Assembly (NCBI RefSeq): GCF_002858675.1
Contig: NZ_PJZF01000025.1
Span: forward strand, 1 to 64,000
DNA: 64,000 nucleotides
Reading direction: 5' to 3'
Source: Chimaeribacter californicus
Lineage (GTDB): Bacteria > Pseudomonadota > Gammaproteobacteria > Enterobacterales > Enterobacteriaceae
In this document: positions 25,371 to 33,712 of the stretch, in pieces
Position numbering within the stretch: the first letter of the stretch is position 1
How the letters are laid out: each line of letters begins with the position of its first letter
Position numbers and translations under genes: made by a program
The notes under the pieces: model-generated
Told to the model about the DNA's origin: nothing
Databases searched by the model: none
What the model saw: only the letters and a program-made list of their open reading frames with translations

Positions 25371-26359
25371 CAGCCGGTCTCCTTCTGGCGGCGATTAATC
25401 GCCCCGGTGGCCAGCACGGCAAAAATCAGCCCGCCGGTCGCGACCTGCTGCCAGTAAAAATTCCAGCCGATCAACAGCAACCCGTTAGCGATAAAGCTCA
25501 ACAGCACCACGCCCAGCAGCGTACCCACCACGCTGGGGCGGCCGGACGGTGAGAACGTGCTGCCGATAAACGCGGCACCAATGGCATTCAGCAGGTAAGC
25601 ATTGCCGGACAGCGGTACCCAGGCTTTAACATTGGATGCCAGCAGCAGGCCCACGATTCCGGCCGTCACGGCACTCAGCACAAACGCCAGCGTAATCAGG
25701 CGCCGGGTGGCAATCCCGGAATAGCGGGCGACGCTGCTCTGACTGCCAAACAGCGTGAGCGCCCGGCCATGCCGGCTTTTTTGCAGCAGCAGATGCAGCC
25801 CAACCGCCAGCACCGCCACTATCCACAGCGGTATCGGCATGCCGAGCAGCGTACCGCGGCTGATGGCAGTAAATCCTGCGGGCAGCACCTGGCTTAACAG
25901 GTAAATCGGCTGGCCGCCGTTGGAGGAGAGTTGCTGGATACTCTGGCCAATAAACAGCGTGCCGAGGGTGGCCAAAAAGGGCTCTACCGCCAGTACTGCC
26001 ACCAGGAAAGCATTAAACAGCCCCACGCAGAGGGCTGCCAGCATCGCGGCAATGATGGCCAGCGGCAGCCCGGCATGATGCAGGGTAAGCGTCATCAAAA
26101 CCAGGCAAGAAAAATCAATGGCCGTCCCCACAGACAGGTCAACGGCGCCCATCGTTGCCACCACGGTCATCGCCAGCGCCACAATGGCCAGCGGCGCGAC
26201 ATTATTCAGCAACACGCTTTCGATATTGCGGCCGGTAAAAAACCCCGGCACAAACAGGCTGAACAGCAGCAGCAACAGCACGAATGCCAGCAGCATCACC
26301 AGACCAGGCAGATTACCGCCTGTTTTCGCACGTAATGCCGGGAAGAATAATTCAGACAC
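25370..26359 (-). CDS. Ribose-type (RbsC-like) ABC permease, second subunit
   Basis: This 329-residue membrane protein of the BPD_transp_2 family has about ten helices. The LAMTVVATMGAVDLSVGTAIDF stretch is the hallmark conserved region of sugar/AI-2/autoinducer-type permeases. It overlaps the first permease gene by eight bases and the monooxygenase by one. Two different permease genes point to a heterodimeric channel, as in LsrCD. Confidence 0.85.
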   Translation of the reverse strand: MSELFFPALRAKTGGNLPGLVMLLAFVLLLLLFSLFVPGFFTGRNIESVLLNNVAPLAIVALAMTVVATMGAVDLSVGTAIDFSCLVLMTLTLHHAGLPLAIIAAMLAALCVGLFNAFLVAVLAVEPFLATLGTLFIGQSIQQLSSNGGQPIYLLSQVLPAGFTAISRGTLLGMPIPLWIVAVLAVGLHLLLQKSRHGRALTLFGSQSSVARYSGIATRRLITLAFVLSAVTAGIVGLLLASNVKAWVPLSGNAYLLNAIGAAFIGSTFSPSGRPSVVGTLLGVVLLSFIANGLLLIGWNFYWQQVATGGLIFAVLATGAINRRQKETG

Positions 26360-27371
26360 GGACGTTACTCCTCAGTTGACGCTGGCGCAGCAATGCCGTT
26401 AACGACACCACCAACAGGATAAGCACACCTTCAACCCCATTAATCCAGTAACTGGAGATGTTGATCAGCTGGAAGCCATTGGCAATCAGGCTCAGGAACA
26501 GCGCACTGATTAACGTACCGGTTACCGTTGGCACCAGCCGCCGTGAGAACACCACGCTCAGCAACACGGCGGCAATGACCATCAGCAGGTTGTCACCGGA
26601 ACCGGGTGAGCTGCCGCTGAGCAGGGTAACGGAACCAAACGAAGCCAGCGCCGCCGCCAGGCCGCACAACACATAGCTGGCAGCAAGATAGCGCCCGACG
26701 GCCAGGCCATTCGCGCGGGCAGCCTGTGGGTGGCCGCCCACAGCCTGGAGCCGCAGGCCAAAGCGGCTCCCCTGGGCCAGAAAAATAAACCCGGCGGTCA
26801 GCAACACAAATGCCCACGCCAGCCACGATAACGTCAGCGGCCCGGGTGTGAGTAATGCCTCAAACAGCGGGCCACTCACCGGCACAGTGGCGTTCTGGGT
26901 TAACACCATCTCCAGCCCGATAGCGATATTCATCGTCGTCAGGGTGGCAAGTAACGGCAGGATACGCAGCCATACCACGGCAACCGCATTCAGTGCCCCC
27001 AGGGCTACGCCGCTCAACAGGGCCAGAGTCAGTGACGCGGTCAGTGAGTGGCCGGCTGCCAGCTGAGTGGCCAGCACCGCAGCGCTGAGCCCCATGTTGG
27101 CTGCCACGGATAAATCCATACCCCCGGTCAGCGAATGGCTGCCTCCCCCGGCCATGACCAGCGAGAGGCCAAAAGCCAGCGTGCCGGTGACGGCGGTCTG
27201 CTGCAGGACATTGCCCAGATTGCTCAGGGTCAGAAAGAGGGGTGACAGAAAGGCAAAAACGGCCAGCACCGTGATGATAATCAGCAGCGCCCCGCCCTGT
27301 AACCACTGTGCGCCTTTGCCGGCTCGCGGCCGTACAGGGGCGGACGGCATGTCAGACGCGCGTTCACTCAT
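26352..27371 (-). CDS. Ribose-type (RbsC-like) ABC permease, first subunit
   Basis: This 339-residue permease is of the same family as its neighbour. It has LAFGLSLVMAGGGSHSLTGGMDLSVAANMGLSAAVLATQ, with a GGGSHSLTGG insertion in the usual GGIDLS motif. ATG 27371 overlaps the ATPase 3' end and gives a normal N-terminus (MSERASDMPSAP); an in-frame start further upstream would lie inside the ATPase gene. Confidence 0.8.
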   Translation of the reverse strand: MSERASDMPSAPVRPRAGKGAQWLQGGALLIIITVLAVFAFLSPLFLTLSNLGNVLQQTAVTGTLAFGLSLVMAGGGSHSLTGGMDLSVAANMGLSAAVLATQLAAGHSLTASLTLALLSGVALGALNAVAVVWLRILPLLATLTTMNIAIGLEMVLTQNATVPVSGPLFEALLTPGPLTLSWLAWAFVLLTAGFIFLAQGSRFGLRLQAVGGHPQAARANGLAVGRYLAASYVLCGLAAALASFGSVTLLSGSSPGSGDNLLMVIAAVLLSVVFSRRLVPTVTGTLISALFLSLIANGFQLINISSYWINGVEGVLILLVVSLTALLRQRQLRSNVRV

Positions 27372-28896
27372 GCGAGGCTCCTGCAAGTGTTCCGGACACG
27401 GCACCCGATGCCCAGGCCAGGAGTTCATGATGATCGGTGGCGGCTGCATCCAGCGTTTTTACCAGCTTGCCCCGGGCCATGACCAGAATACGGTCACAAA
27501 GGGACTGCAGTTCCAGCAGATCGGCCGAGAACACAATAATGACCGCCCCTTCCGCGGCCAGGTTATGCAAGGCCTGGTAGATCTCCGCCTTGGCACCGAT
27601 ATCAACACCTACCGTAGGTTCATCCAGCAGGTAGAGCCATGCGTCAGTATTGAGCCACTTGGCCAGCACAACCTTCTGCTGGTTACCCCCGGAAAGCGCA
27701 CGCAGCGGTGCTTCCATGCCGGGCGTGCGGATACCCAGCCGTTCGATATTGCCTGCCACCAGCGCCTGTTCACGGCGACGGTCAATAAAAAGCCCGCTGA
27801 CCAGCGACGTTAACGAGGTCAGGGCAATATTTTCCCGGACGCTCAACGCCGGTGCGATGCCGTTCGCCCGGCGATCCTCCGGTACAAAAGCAATGCCCTG
27901 TTTTACGGCCTGATGAGGCGTACGCGGCAGCAGCGGGCGCCCGTTCAGGATTATGGTGCCGGTCAGGCCGCTCTCCAGGCCGAACAGCGCACGCACCAGC
28001 GCTTTGCCGCCGGAACCCAGCAGCCCGGTGATGCCGAGGATCTCACCAGACCGGGCGCTGAAACTGACCTCCCTGAAGCGGCCTTCTGCGGACAGCGCCG
28101 TCACCTGCAGTAATGTCTGCTCACGCCGTTGCGACTGACGCGGCGGCCCTTCACGCAGGGCGTTACCCAGCATGTCGTGGATTAACTGGTGCGGGGTCAC
28201 GGTGCTCACGGTATGCTGCGCCACATTCCTGCCGTCACGCAGCACACTGACCTGCTGGCACAACTCGCTTATCTCATCAAGGTAGTGAGAGACATACAGC
28301 ACTGCCAACCCTTGTTCCCTGAGCCGGCGAATGGCCTTAAACAGAGCCGTGACTTCATGGCGCGCCAGCGCAGCCGTCGGCTCATCAAACACCAGCACGC
28401 GCGGCGAGTGCCGCAGCGCCCGGGTAATTTGCACAATCTGCTGCTCCGCCACGCTCAGGTCTGCTATCAGGCTGTCAGGGTTGATATCCAGCCCGAAGTA
28501 ATGCTGTATGGCCTGGCGGGCGACATGCCTGAGGCGGCGGCGATTGATCAGGCGCAGGCCCGGCCAGACGGGTTCCTCGCCTGACAGCAGCGTTTCCGCC
28601 ACCGTGAGTGTGGGTGCCAGCAAACGTTCCTGGTGCACAATTTCAATCCCCAGCGCCCGTGCCTTGCCGGGCGAATCAATATGTATCTGCCGGCCATCCA
28701 GCCAGATTTGCCCCCCGTCGGCCGGCTGCAGCCCGCCCAGGATTTTAATCAGGGTGGATTTACCGGCACCGTTGTGGCCAATAAGCCCATGTATCTCCCC
28801 GGCTGCCAGAACAAGGCTGACCTGACGCAGTGCCGGCACGCCATCGAAAGCCTTATCAATCTGGTGAAGCGCCAGCAGCGGCGTATTACTTGCCAT
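27364..28896 (-). CDS. Ribose-type (RbsA-like) double ABC ATPase
   Basis: This 510-residue protein has two fused nucleotide-binding domains. The first has Walker A GHNGAGKST, signature LSVAEQQIVQITRAL, and DEPTAAL. The second has a degenerate Walker A (GLLGSGGKAL), as usual in RbsA, but a good signature LSGGNQQKVVLAKW and DEPTVGVDIGAK. ATG 28896 overlaps the binding-protein stop, matching family length. It energises import of the ligand of the downstream operon. Confidence 0.85.
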   Translation of the reverse strand: MASNTPLLALHQIDKAFDGVPALRQVSLVLAAGEIHGLIGHNGAGKSTLIKILGGLQPADGGQIWLDGRQIHIDSPGKARALGIEIVHQERLLAPTLTVAETLLSGEEPVWPGLRLINRRRLRHVARQAIQHYFGLDINPDSLIADLSVAEQQIVQITRALRHSPRVLVFDEPTAALARHEVTALFKAIRRLREQGLAVLYVSHYLDEISELCQQVSVLRDGRNVAQHTVSTVTPHQLIHDMLGNALREGPPRQSQRREQTLLQVTALSAEGRFREVSFSARSGEILGITGLLGSGGKALVRALFGLESGLTGTIILNGRPLLPRTPHQAVKQGIAFVPEDRRANGIAPALSVRENIALTSLTSLVSGLFIDRRREQALVAGNIERLGIRTPGMEAPLRALSGGNQQKVVLAKWLNTDAWLYLLDEPTVGVDIGAKAEIYQALHNLAAEGAVIIVFSADLLELQSLCDRILVMARGKLVKTLDAAATDHHELLAWASGAVSGTLAGASHE

Positions 28897-29899
28897 CAGA
28901 CTGGCCCAGCGTTTTCTGCACGTCAGCCGCATTCTCTTTTGTCACGACCAATGCCGGTACGTAAGTGGCAGGCGGCAGATTACGCTCGCCGGCCAGATAA
29001 CGGGCGGCGTTTTGTACGGCAGTTTTACCGATCAGGTAGGGTTGCTGCGCGACAACCGCCGCCGCGCTGGACTGCGGATCTTTTACCAGGGAGACCACGT
29101 CCGGGCTGCCATCCACCGCGTAGGTTTTAATCTCGTTACGGCCGGCAGCATCCACTGCCTGGGTCGCGCCAATCTGCGGCACATCCCACGCAGCCCAGAT
29201 CGCCTGTACCGATCCTTTCGGATATTTATTTAACAGCTGGCTGATTTGCGAATAAGCATCCTGCACCGTATTGGGAATGACATCACGCAACTCAGGCTCA
29301 ATGATTTTTATTTTAGGGTACCATTTTAATACCGCTTTTAACTGGTCGTAACGCATGGCGACCACAGGCACCCCATAAAACCCATTAAATACCAGAATAT
29401 TCCCCTCACCCCGCAGATCATTAACCAGCTTTAAGGCCAGCTGTTCGCCGATATAAAAGTTATCTGAGGTCGTCACATTAATACTTGATGGGCTGGCAGT
29501 ATCAACGGTGAATAGCGGAATACCCGCAGCGCGGATTTTTTTCAACCAGGGTTCCAGTACTGATGCAGTCCCCAACGTTTCGATAATTGCATCGGGTTTT
29601 TGTGCGATAAGCGTCTGTATTTGCGATATTTGCTGGGCCTCTTTACGGCCGCCGTCCAGCGCAACCGGTGTACCACGGAGGCGCCTGACCTCATCAATTT
29701 GCCCCTGGTACGCTTTTAAATCCCAGTAATGGTCGGTGCCTGCCACCGTAATACCAATGCGTTTCCCTTTTAATGAAGGCACGCCGGCATCACTTTCATT
29801 CGCCTGTGCCGGCAATGCCAGTAAAATAGCGGATGAAATCAATGCCGCCAGTGCTATGTTAACCCGCGAAGCGCGCTTAATTTTATTATTATCTGCCAT
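28886..29899 (-). CDS. Ribose-type periplasmic substrate-binding protein
   Basis: This 337-residue binding protein has a signal peptide ending at AQA (LALPAQANES). The core is Peripla_BP_4: GKRIGITVAGTDHYWDLKAYQGQIDEV, AQKPDAIIETLGTASVLEPWLKKIRAAGIPLFTVD, VQAIWAAWDVPQIGATQAVDAAGR, and KTYAVDGSPDVVSLV. These proteins normally bind monosaccharides or AI-2-like ligands. Paired with a flavin monooxygenase, the ligand may be a sulfonated or nitrogen-bearing compound such as a sulfosugar; this is inference. It is the first gene of the operon. Confidence 0.8.
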   Translation of the reverse strand: MADNNKIKRASRVNIALAALISSAILLALPAQANESDAGVPSLKGKRIGITVAGTDHYWDLKAYQGQIDEVRRLRGTPVALDGGRKEAQQISQIQTLIAQKPDAIIETLGTASVLEPWLKKIRAAGIPLFTVDTASPSSINVTTSDNFYIGEQLALKLVNDLRGEGNILVFNGFYGVPVVAMRYDQLKAVLKWYPKIKIIEPELRDVIPNTVQDAYSQISQLLNKYPKGSVQAIWAAWDVPQIGATQAVDAAGRNEIKTYAVDGSPDVVSLVKDPQSSAAAVVAQQPYLIGKTAVQNAARYLAGERNLPPATYVPALVVTKENAADVQKTLGQSDGK

Positions 29900-29921
29900 C
29901 TCATTATTTTCCTGTCAGGTG

Positions 29922-29948
29922 AATTCCTGCCAAGTTAGCACAGGAATT
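29922..29948. promoter_or_regulatory. Inverted repeat upstream of the ribose-type transporter operon
   Basis: AATTCCTG (29922-29929) and CAGGAATT (29941-29948) form a perfect 8-bp inverted repeat with an 11-bp spacer, 23 bp upstream of the binding-protein start. It looks like an operator. No regulator gene is adjacent. Confidence 0.4.
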
Positions 29949-30040
29949 AAACAGTAATAATGCTGATTTCAGATAACAATTGAGCAAAACCGGCAAATAA
30001 CGCATTGCGTTAATTAACGGTGCTGCACCTGCTGCGATAA

Positions 30041-30065
30041 ACGCTTACCTGAAAGCGGTAAGCGT
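30041..30065 (-). terminator. Hairpin after the unknown gene at 30071
   Basis: ACGCTTACC and GGTAAGCGT form a perfect 9-bp stem with a seven-base loop, just past the stop of the minus-strand gene. The T tail is short (TTTATC). Confidence 0.55.
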
Positions 30066-30070
30066 CCGGT

Positions 30071-30508
30071 TTATGCCGTATCGCCATCATGGCGATCACC
30101 GGCCGGCGTACCCGGCAGGGAGGCGAACTGGCGGCGCAGTTCCCCGTGGGCCATGGCCACGGCGGGGGAATCCTGCAAAGCGCTGAGGTACTTCTGGTGG
30201 AAGGCGCTGCTATTTTCCCCGGGTGCCAGTTGCCATTCAATCTGGCCCTTATAGGCCTGCACCGTGGCCTGTTCCACATCCTGTTCTTTATCATCCAGCC
30301 GCTCATCGATGCTGACCAGGATCGCAGAAATCTGCTGTAACCAGGCAAATTGCGGGTGGCTGGTGAGCAGTTGCAGCTGATCAAAGGCGCTGCCGACCGC
30401 GCCAAACTGCGCCATTTCACTCTCTACCAGCGCTTTGTGCAGCCGGCGCAGCACAGCGGACATCGCTTTCAGCTGGGCGCGCGGTTCGGGCAACGTTGGG
30501 GTATTCAA
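30071..30508 (-). CDS. Helical protein of unknown function, in operon with a FixJ-type regulator
   Basis: This 145-residue soluble protein has no recognised family. The start is a TTG with AGGAG six bases upstream. The sequence is amphipathic and mostly helical (LKAMSAVLRRLHKALVESEMAQFG, FAWLQQISAILVSIDERLDDKEQDVEQATVQAYKGQIEW), with no signal peptide, membrane helix or cysteine. It begins 24 bp after the response regulator stop, so the two are probably co-transcribed. A partner role for the regulator is possible but unsupported. Confidence 0.6.
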   Translation of the reverse strand: MNTPTLPEPRAQLKAMSAVLRRLHKALVESEMAQFGAVGSAFDQLQLLTSHPQFAWLQQISAILVSIDERLDDKEQDVEQATVQAYKGQIEWQLAPGENSSAFHQKYLSALQDSPAVAMAHGELRRQFASLPGTPAGDRHDGDTA

Positions 30509-30532
30509 GGGCTTCTCCTCTCAAGGGGCGGG

Positions 30533-31153
30533 TTAACGGCTCTGGGATTTCAGAATATTCAGGCGCTCTGCGGCCCTGACCAAATCCGCCAGCGAGCGGG
30601 CCTGCATTTTTTCCATCACGCGGCGTTTATGCACTTTGGCGGTAATTTCACTCACGCCCAGCGCGTTGGCGATCTGTTTGTTCAGCAGGCCGCCGATGGC
30701 CAGTTCCAGCACTTCGCACTCACGCGGCGTCAGGGTCTGGTGCCGCTGCCGCAGCGCCAGCTGCTCACAGGAGAGCGTGAGGTTCTTCTCCGCCAGCTGC
30801 AACGCCTCCGCCACCGCGTGCAGCAGCTGTTCGGCCATTACCGGCTTGGTCAGGAACTCATGCGCCCCGGCTTTCATCGCCTTCACCGACATCGGGATGG
30901 TACCGAACCCGGTCAGGAAGATAATCGGGATGGCGTGGCCGTTGTTATGCAGCATTTCGGCCACCTCAAACCCATTGGACACCGGCATGTTCATATCAAG
31001 AATGAGGCAACTGGGGATCGGGCTGAAAGGGTGCGCAAGAAACGCCCCGGCAGAGGCGAAATCCGCCACCGGGTACGCTGCTGACTCAAGCAAGCGGACA
31101 AGCGAACGCCTGACCGCCTCATCATCGTCCACCACATACACTATCTGATCCAT
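30533..31153 (-). CDS. FixJ/LuxR-type response regulator
   Basis: This 206-residue regulator has a receiver domain, with acidic residues in VVDDDE, phospho-acceptor Asp53 in LILDMNMPVSNG and Lys in FLTKPV. A C-terminal LuxR helix-turn-helix follows (LTPRECEVLELAIGGLLNKQIANALGVSEITAKVHKRRVMEKM). ATG 31153 is preferred because AGGACG precedes it. No histidine kinase gene adjoins it. The nearest is the giant kinase at 13779, whose own neighbour is a receiver without output domain. Confidence 0.85.
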   Translation of the reverse strand: MDQIVYVVDDDEAVRRSLVRLLESAAYPVADFASAGAFLAHPFSPIPSCLILDMNMPVSNGFEVAEMLHNNGHAIPIIFLTGFGTIPMSVKAMKAGAHEFLTKPVMAEQLLHAVAEALQLAEKNLTLSCEQLALRQRHQTLTPRECEVLELAIGGLLNKQIANALGVSEITAKVHKRRVMEKMQARSLADLVRAAERLNILKSQSR

Positions 31154-31362
31154 CGTTACGTCCTGTTTTTGCTGTGGGTGATGCCGCAAGGCCCCCCAGC
31201 CAGAATTATCGCGATCGTAAGAACCACCAGATTGATTTGGGAGGATATTATGACTTTACAATAATGAGTATGGATATAATGAGCGAATGTTTTATTTCGT
31301 GAAAAATTAAGCAAAATGCCATGCGTTGGGGTGCGGCACCGGCTATCCCTGACCGGATGGCC

Positions 31363-32076
31363 TCACCGGGTGGTTTCTTCCAGCAGGCGCGCGGCGAGTT
31401 CCTCAGGCCGGTCGAGCATGATGTTGTGGCCACAGGCAATGTCGTGCACCCGCCAGTCAGGGTGGTCTTTCAGCCGCAGATGGGTTGAGACGAACCAATC
31501 CCCGCCGTTGGCCCCGGCAAAGATGAACGTGCGGTGCAGCGCGCGCAGGGCGGGCGCCTCGATCCCGCCCTGCACGGCCTGTACGAAGGTGCCCAGCGGC
31601 TGCGGCAATGACAGGGCATCGATCCGCGCCGCATCGGCCTCGTTCACGTTGAACAGCGCGGCGCTCAGCGGCGGGATCATCCCGCCCGTTTCGGCGGCTT
31701 GCGCCACCCAGAGCGCGGCGGCCCCCTCGCCCTGAACATCAATCAGCGATTCACCGGCCGCCGGGACGAAGGCGTCAATAAACACCAGTGCGCGGAGCCG
31801 GCCGGGGATCTGGTTAGCCACGCCGGTAATCACCATCCCGCCGTAGGAGTGGCCGCATAACACCGCCTCCTGGATATCTTCATAGTGGAAGACGTTCACG
31901 ATATCCTGAATATGGGTGTCCAGCGTGATCGCGCCGCCGGCGAGGTGCGCCCGCTCCCCCAGCCCGGTCAGGGTCGGCGTATAGACGTCATGGCCCTGTT
32001 GCCGCAGCAGCCGGGCGAGCCTGCTCCACACCCAGGCCCCCTGAAACGCCCCATGCACTAATACAAACGTAGCCAT
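31363..32076 (-). CDS. Alpha/beta hydrolase, salicylate-esterase-like
   Basis: This 237-residue hydrolase starts directly at the first beta strand (MATFVLVHGAFQGAWVW). The nucleophile is Ser77 in GHSYGG, and a late His sits in ACGHNIMLDRPEELA. The family includes plant methyl-salicylate/hydroxynitrile-lyase-like esterases and bacterial EstC. It follows the EamA transporter gene by 30 bp and is likely controlled by the TetR regulator upstream. Confidence 0.85.
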   Translation of the reverse strand: MATFVLVHGAFQGAWVWSRLARLLRQQGHDVYTPTLTGLGERAHLAGGAITLDTHIQDIVNVFHYEDIQEAVLCGHSYGGMVITGVANQIPGRLRALVFIDAFVPAAGESLIDVQGEGAAALWVAQAAETGGMIPPLSAALFNVNEADAARIDALSLPQPLGTFVQAVQGGIEAPALRALHRTFIFAGANGGDWFVSTHLRLKDHPDWRVHDIACGHNIMLDRPEELAARLLEETTR

Positions 32077-32106
32077 CCGTAAGTTCTCCTCTCTTCTATT
32101 GCGGTG

Positions 32107-32970
32107 TTATGTTTCCGGCCGCTGGGCGGCACGGGTCTGGGTAATGGCGACACCGGTGATGCCCACCAGCGCACCGGCCACCAGCGTCAGCGACAGCGGT
32201 TCATGCAGGAAAATCACTCCGGCGATGACGGCAAAAACGATTTGCAGCAGGGCAAACGGTGCCACCCGGCTCATGGAGCAGCGGGCGATCAGCCAGAACC
32301 AGAGGCCCCAGCCGGTAATCGCGCCAAACAGCACGGTGTAGGCGAACGCCAGCCACGCCGACACACTGCCGGTATGGAGCGCGGCGAGCTGCCCCTGTTC
32401 GAACAGAAAGGAGGCCGCCATCACCTGCGGCACGGTGAACAGCGACATCCAGGCCATGAGTTTTAACGGCTCAAACGGCCCGTAGCGTTTCGTCAGTACG
32501 CTGCCGACCGCCAGGCAGAACCCGGCCGCGACAACCAGCAGGGTCGGCAGCATCCTGACGGTGGCACCGGGTTCTGCCACCGTCAGCGCCACGCCGCCGA
32601 AGGCCAATGCCAGGCCAAACAGAATGCGCGCCGACGGCCGCTCCCCGAGAAAAGGCCAGGCGAGCAGCACGGTAAACGGGGTGGAGAGCTGGTTGGCCAC
32701 GGCGGAGACGCTGGCCAGCCCGTGTTCCAGCCCGAGAAAAAACAACGCAAAGTTCAGGCCGCCGAAAAATACGGAAATGGCGATCATCGGCCCGAGTTCG
32801 CGCCGGGTCGGCCGCCCGACAAACGGCAGCAGCATCAGCGCCACGGCGGCGAAGCGCAGCCCGACAAAAAACAGGGGCGGAAAAGTCGCCAGCCCGACCT
32901 TGATAACCACAAACTGCACGCCCCACAACAGCGGCACCAGCAGCGCACAGAGAATTTGTATCAGAGACAT
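32107..32970 (-). CDS. EamA/DMT family transporter
   Basis: This 287-residue membrane protein has ten helices in two EamA repeats. It has LLWGVQFVVIKVGLATFPPLFFVGLRF in the first helix pair and NQLSTPFTVLLAWPFLGERP in the first repeat end, with the second repeat ending FAVIAGVIFLHEPLSLTLV. RhaT/YedA-like members export amino acids or other metabolites. A TetR-type operator lies 19 bp upstream of the start. Confidence 0.85.
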   Translation of the reverse strand: MSLIQILCALLVPLLWGVQFVVIKVGLATFPPLFFVGLRFAAVALMLLPFVGRPTRRELGPMIAISVFFGGLNFALFFLGLEHGLASVSAVANQLSTPFTVLLAWPFLGERPSARILFGLALAFGGVALTVAEPGATVRMLPTLLVVAAGFCLAVGSVLTKRYGPFEPLKLMAWMSLFTVPQVMAASFLFEQGQLAALHTGSVSAWLAFAYTVLFGAITGWGLWFWLIARCSMSRVAPFALLQIVFAVIAGVIFLHEPLSLTLVAGALVGITGVAITQTRAAQRPET

Positions 32971-32988
32971 CGCGACTCCCCTCTTTAA

Positions 32989-33002
32989 AGACCAATCGGT
33001 CT
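32989..33002. promoter_or_regulatory. TetR operator in front of the EamA gene
   Basis: AGACC-AATC-GGTCT is a palindromic site, matching the second copy at 33668-33681 in arms, spacing and flanks (both next to CTAGA/TTTAAA). The arm pattern resembles the AGACC...GGTCT box of NemR-type repressors. Confidence 0.7.
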
Positions 33003-33041
33003 AGATATAGGCCTGAAAAAACGCGCCGCAGCGGGGGCGCG

Positions 33042-33656
33042 TTACCTGACTAAACGGTCGATAAGGCTCTGAACCGCCGCATGGGACACCGCCGGTTCCG
33101 GGCCTGTTTTGCCGACGACGCGCATCCCTTCAAGCACACAGAGCAGCAGGCGGGCGGCGGCGGCCGGTTCAACCCCGGCCGCCAGCTCCCCTGCCGCCTG
33201 GGCGCGGGCCAGTGCCGCGGCAAGCTGCGTCTCCAGCGCTGTAAAGAACCGGCCGATGCGCTTTTTGACCTCAGCATCGTGCGCGGCCAGCTCCATGGCG
33301 GTTGCCACCACTAAACAGCCGCGTTTCCCGGCAACGCCGCTGGTGCGGTCTACGTAGCCGGCCAGACAGGCACGCACGCCGTCCAGCGCCGGTTTGTGCG
33401 GATCAAGCTCGGTATTCAGCCGCGCCAGGGCATCGTCGATATAGCGGTCCAGCGTGCGCAGGAACAGGCCATGTTTGTCACCAAATGCCGCGTACAAACT
33501 CCCGCGCGACAGGTGCGTCGCCTCAAGGAGATCGGGCAGCGAGGTGCCGTGGTAGCCGCGCGACCAAAAGACCTGCATCGCGCGTTCTACGGCGGCGTCT
33601 ACATCGAATTCTCTGGGCCTGCCACGCGGGGCGGGGCGTAACGTTTCTCTGTTCAT
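33042..33656 (-). CDS. TetR family repressor of the EamA-hydrolase unit
   Basis: This 204-residue regulator has an N-terminal helix-turn-helix (RPREFDVDAAVERAMQVFWSRGYHGTSLPDLLEATHLSRGSLYAAFGDKHGLF) and a C-terminal helical ligand domain with the TetR_C pattern RGCLVVATAMELAAHDAEVKKRIGRFF. Identical-arm operators lie in front of its own gene and in front of the EamA gene, so it should autoregulate and repress the transporter and hydrolase. The operator form hints at a NemR/AcuR-like repressor responding to an electrophile; a Cys is present at the RGCLVVAT motif. Confidence 0.85.
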   Translation of the reverse strand: MNRETLRPAPRGRPREFDVDAAVERAMQVFWSRGYHGTSLPDLLEATHLSRGSLYAAFGDKHGLFLRTLDRYIDDALARLNTELDPHKPALDGVRACLAGYVDRTSGVAGKRGCLVVATAMELAAHDAEVKKRIGRFFTALETQLAAALARAQAAGELAAGVEPAAAARLLLCVLEGMRVVGKTGPEPAVSHAAVQSLIDRLVR

Positions 33657-33667
33657 GGTTTCAATCT

Positions 33668-33681
33668 AGACCATTCGGTCT
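33668..33681. promoter_or_regulatory. TetR operator in front of the tetR gene
   Basis: AGACC-ATTC-GGTCT lies 12 bp upstream of the TetR start and matches the copy at 32989-33002, indicating autoregulation. Confidence 0.7.
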
Positions 33682-33712
33682 TTAAATGCCAGCCCTTGAT
33701 CATTGCCTTTCT

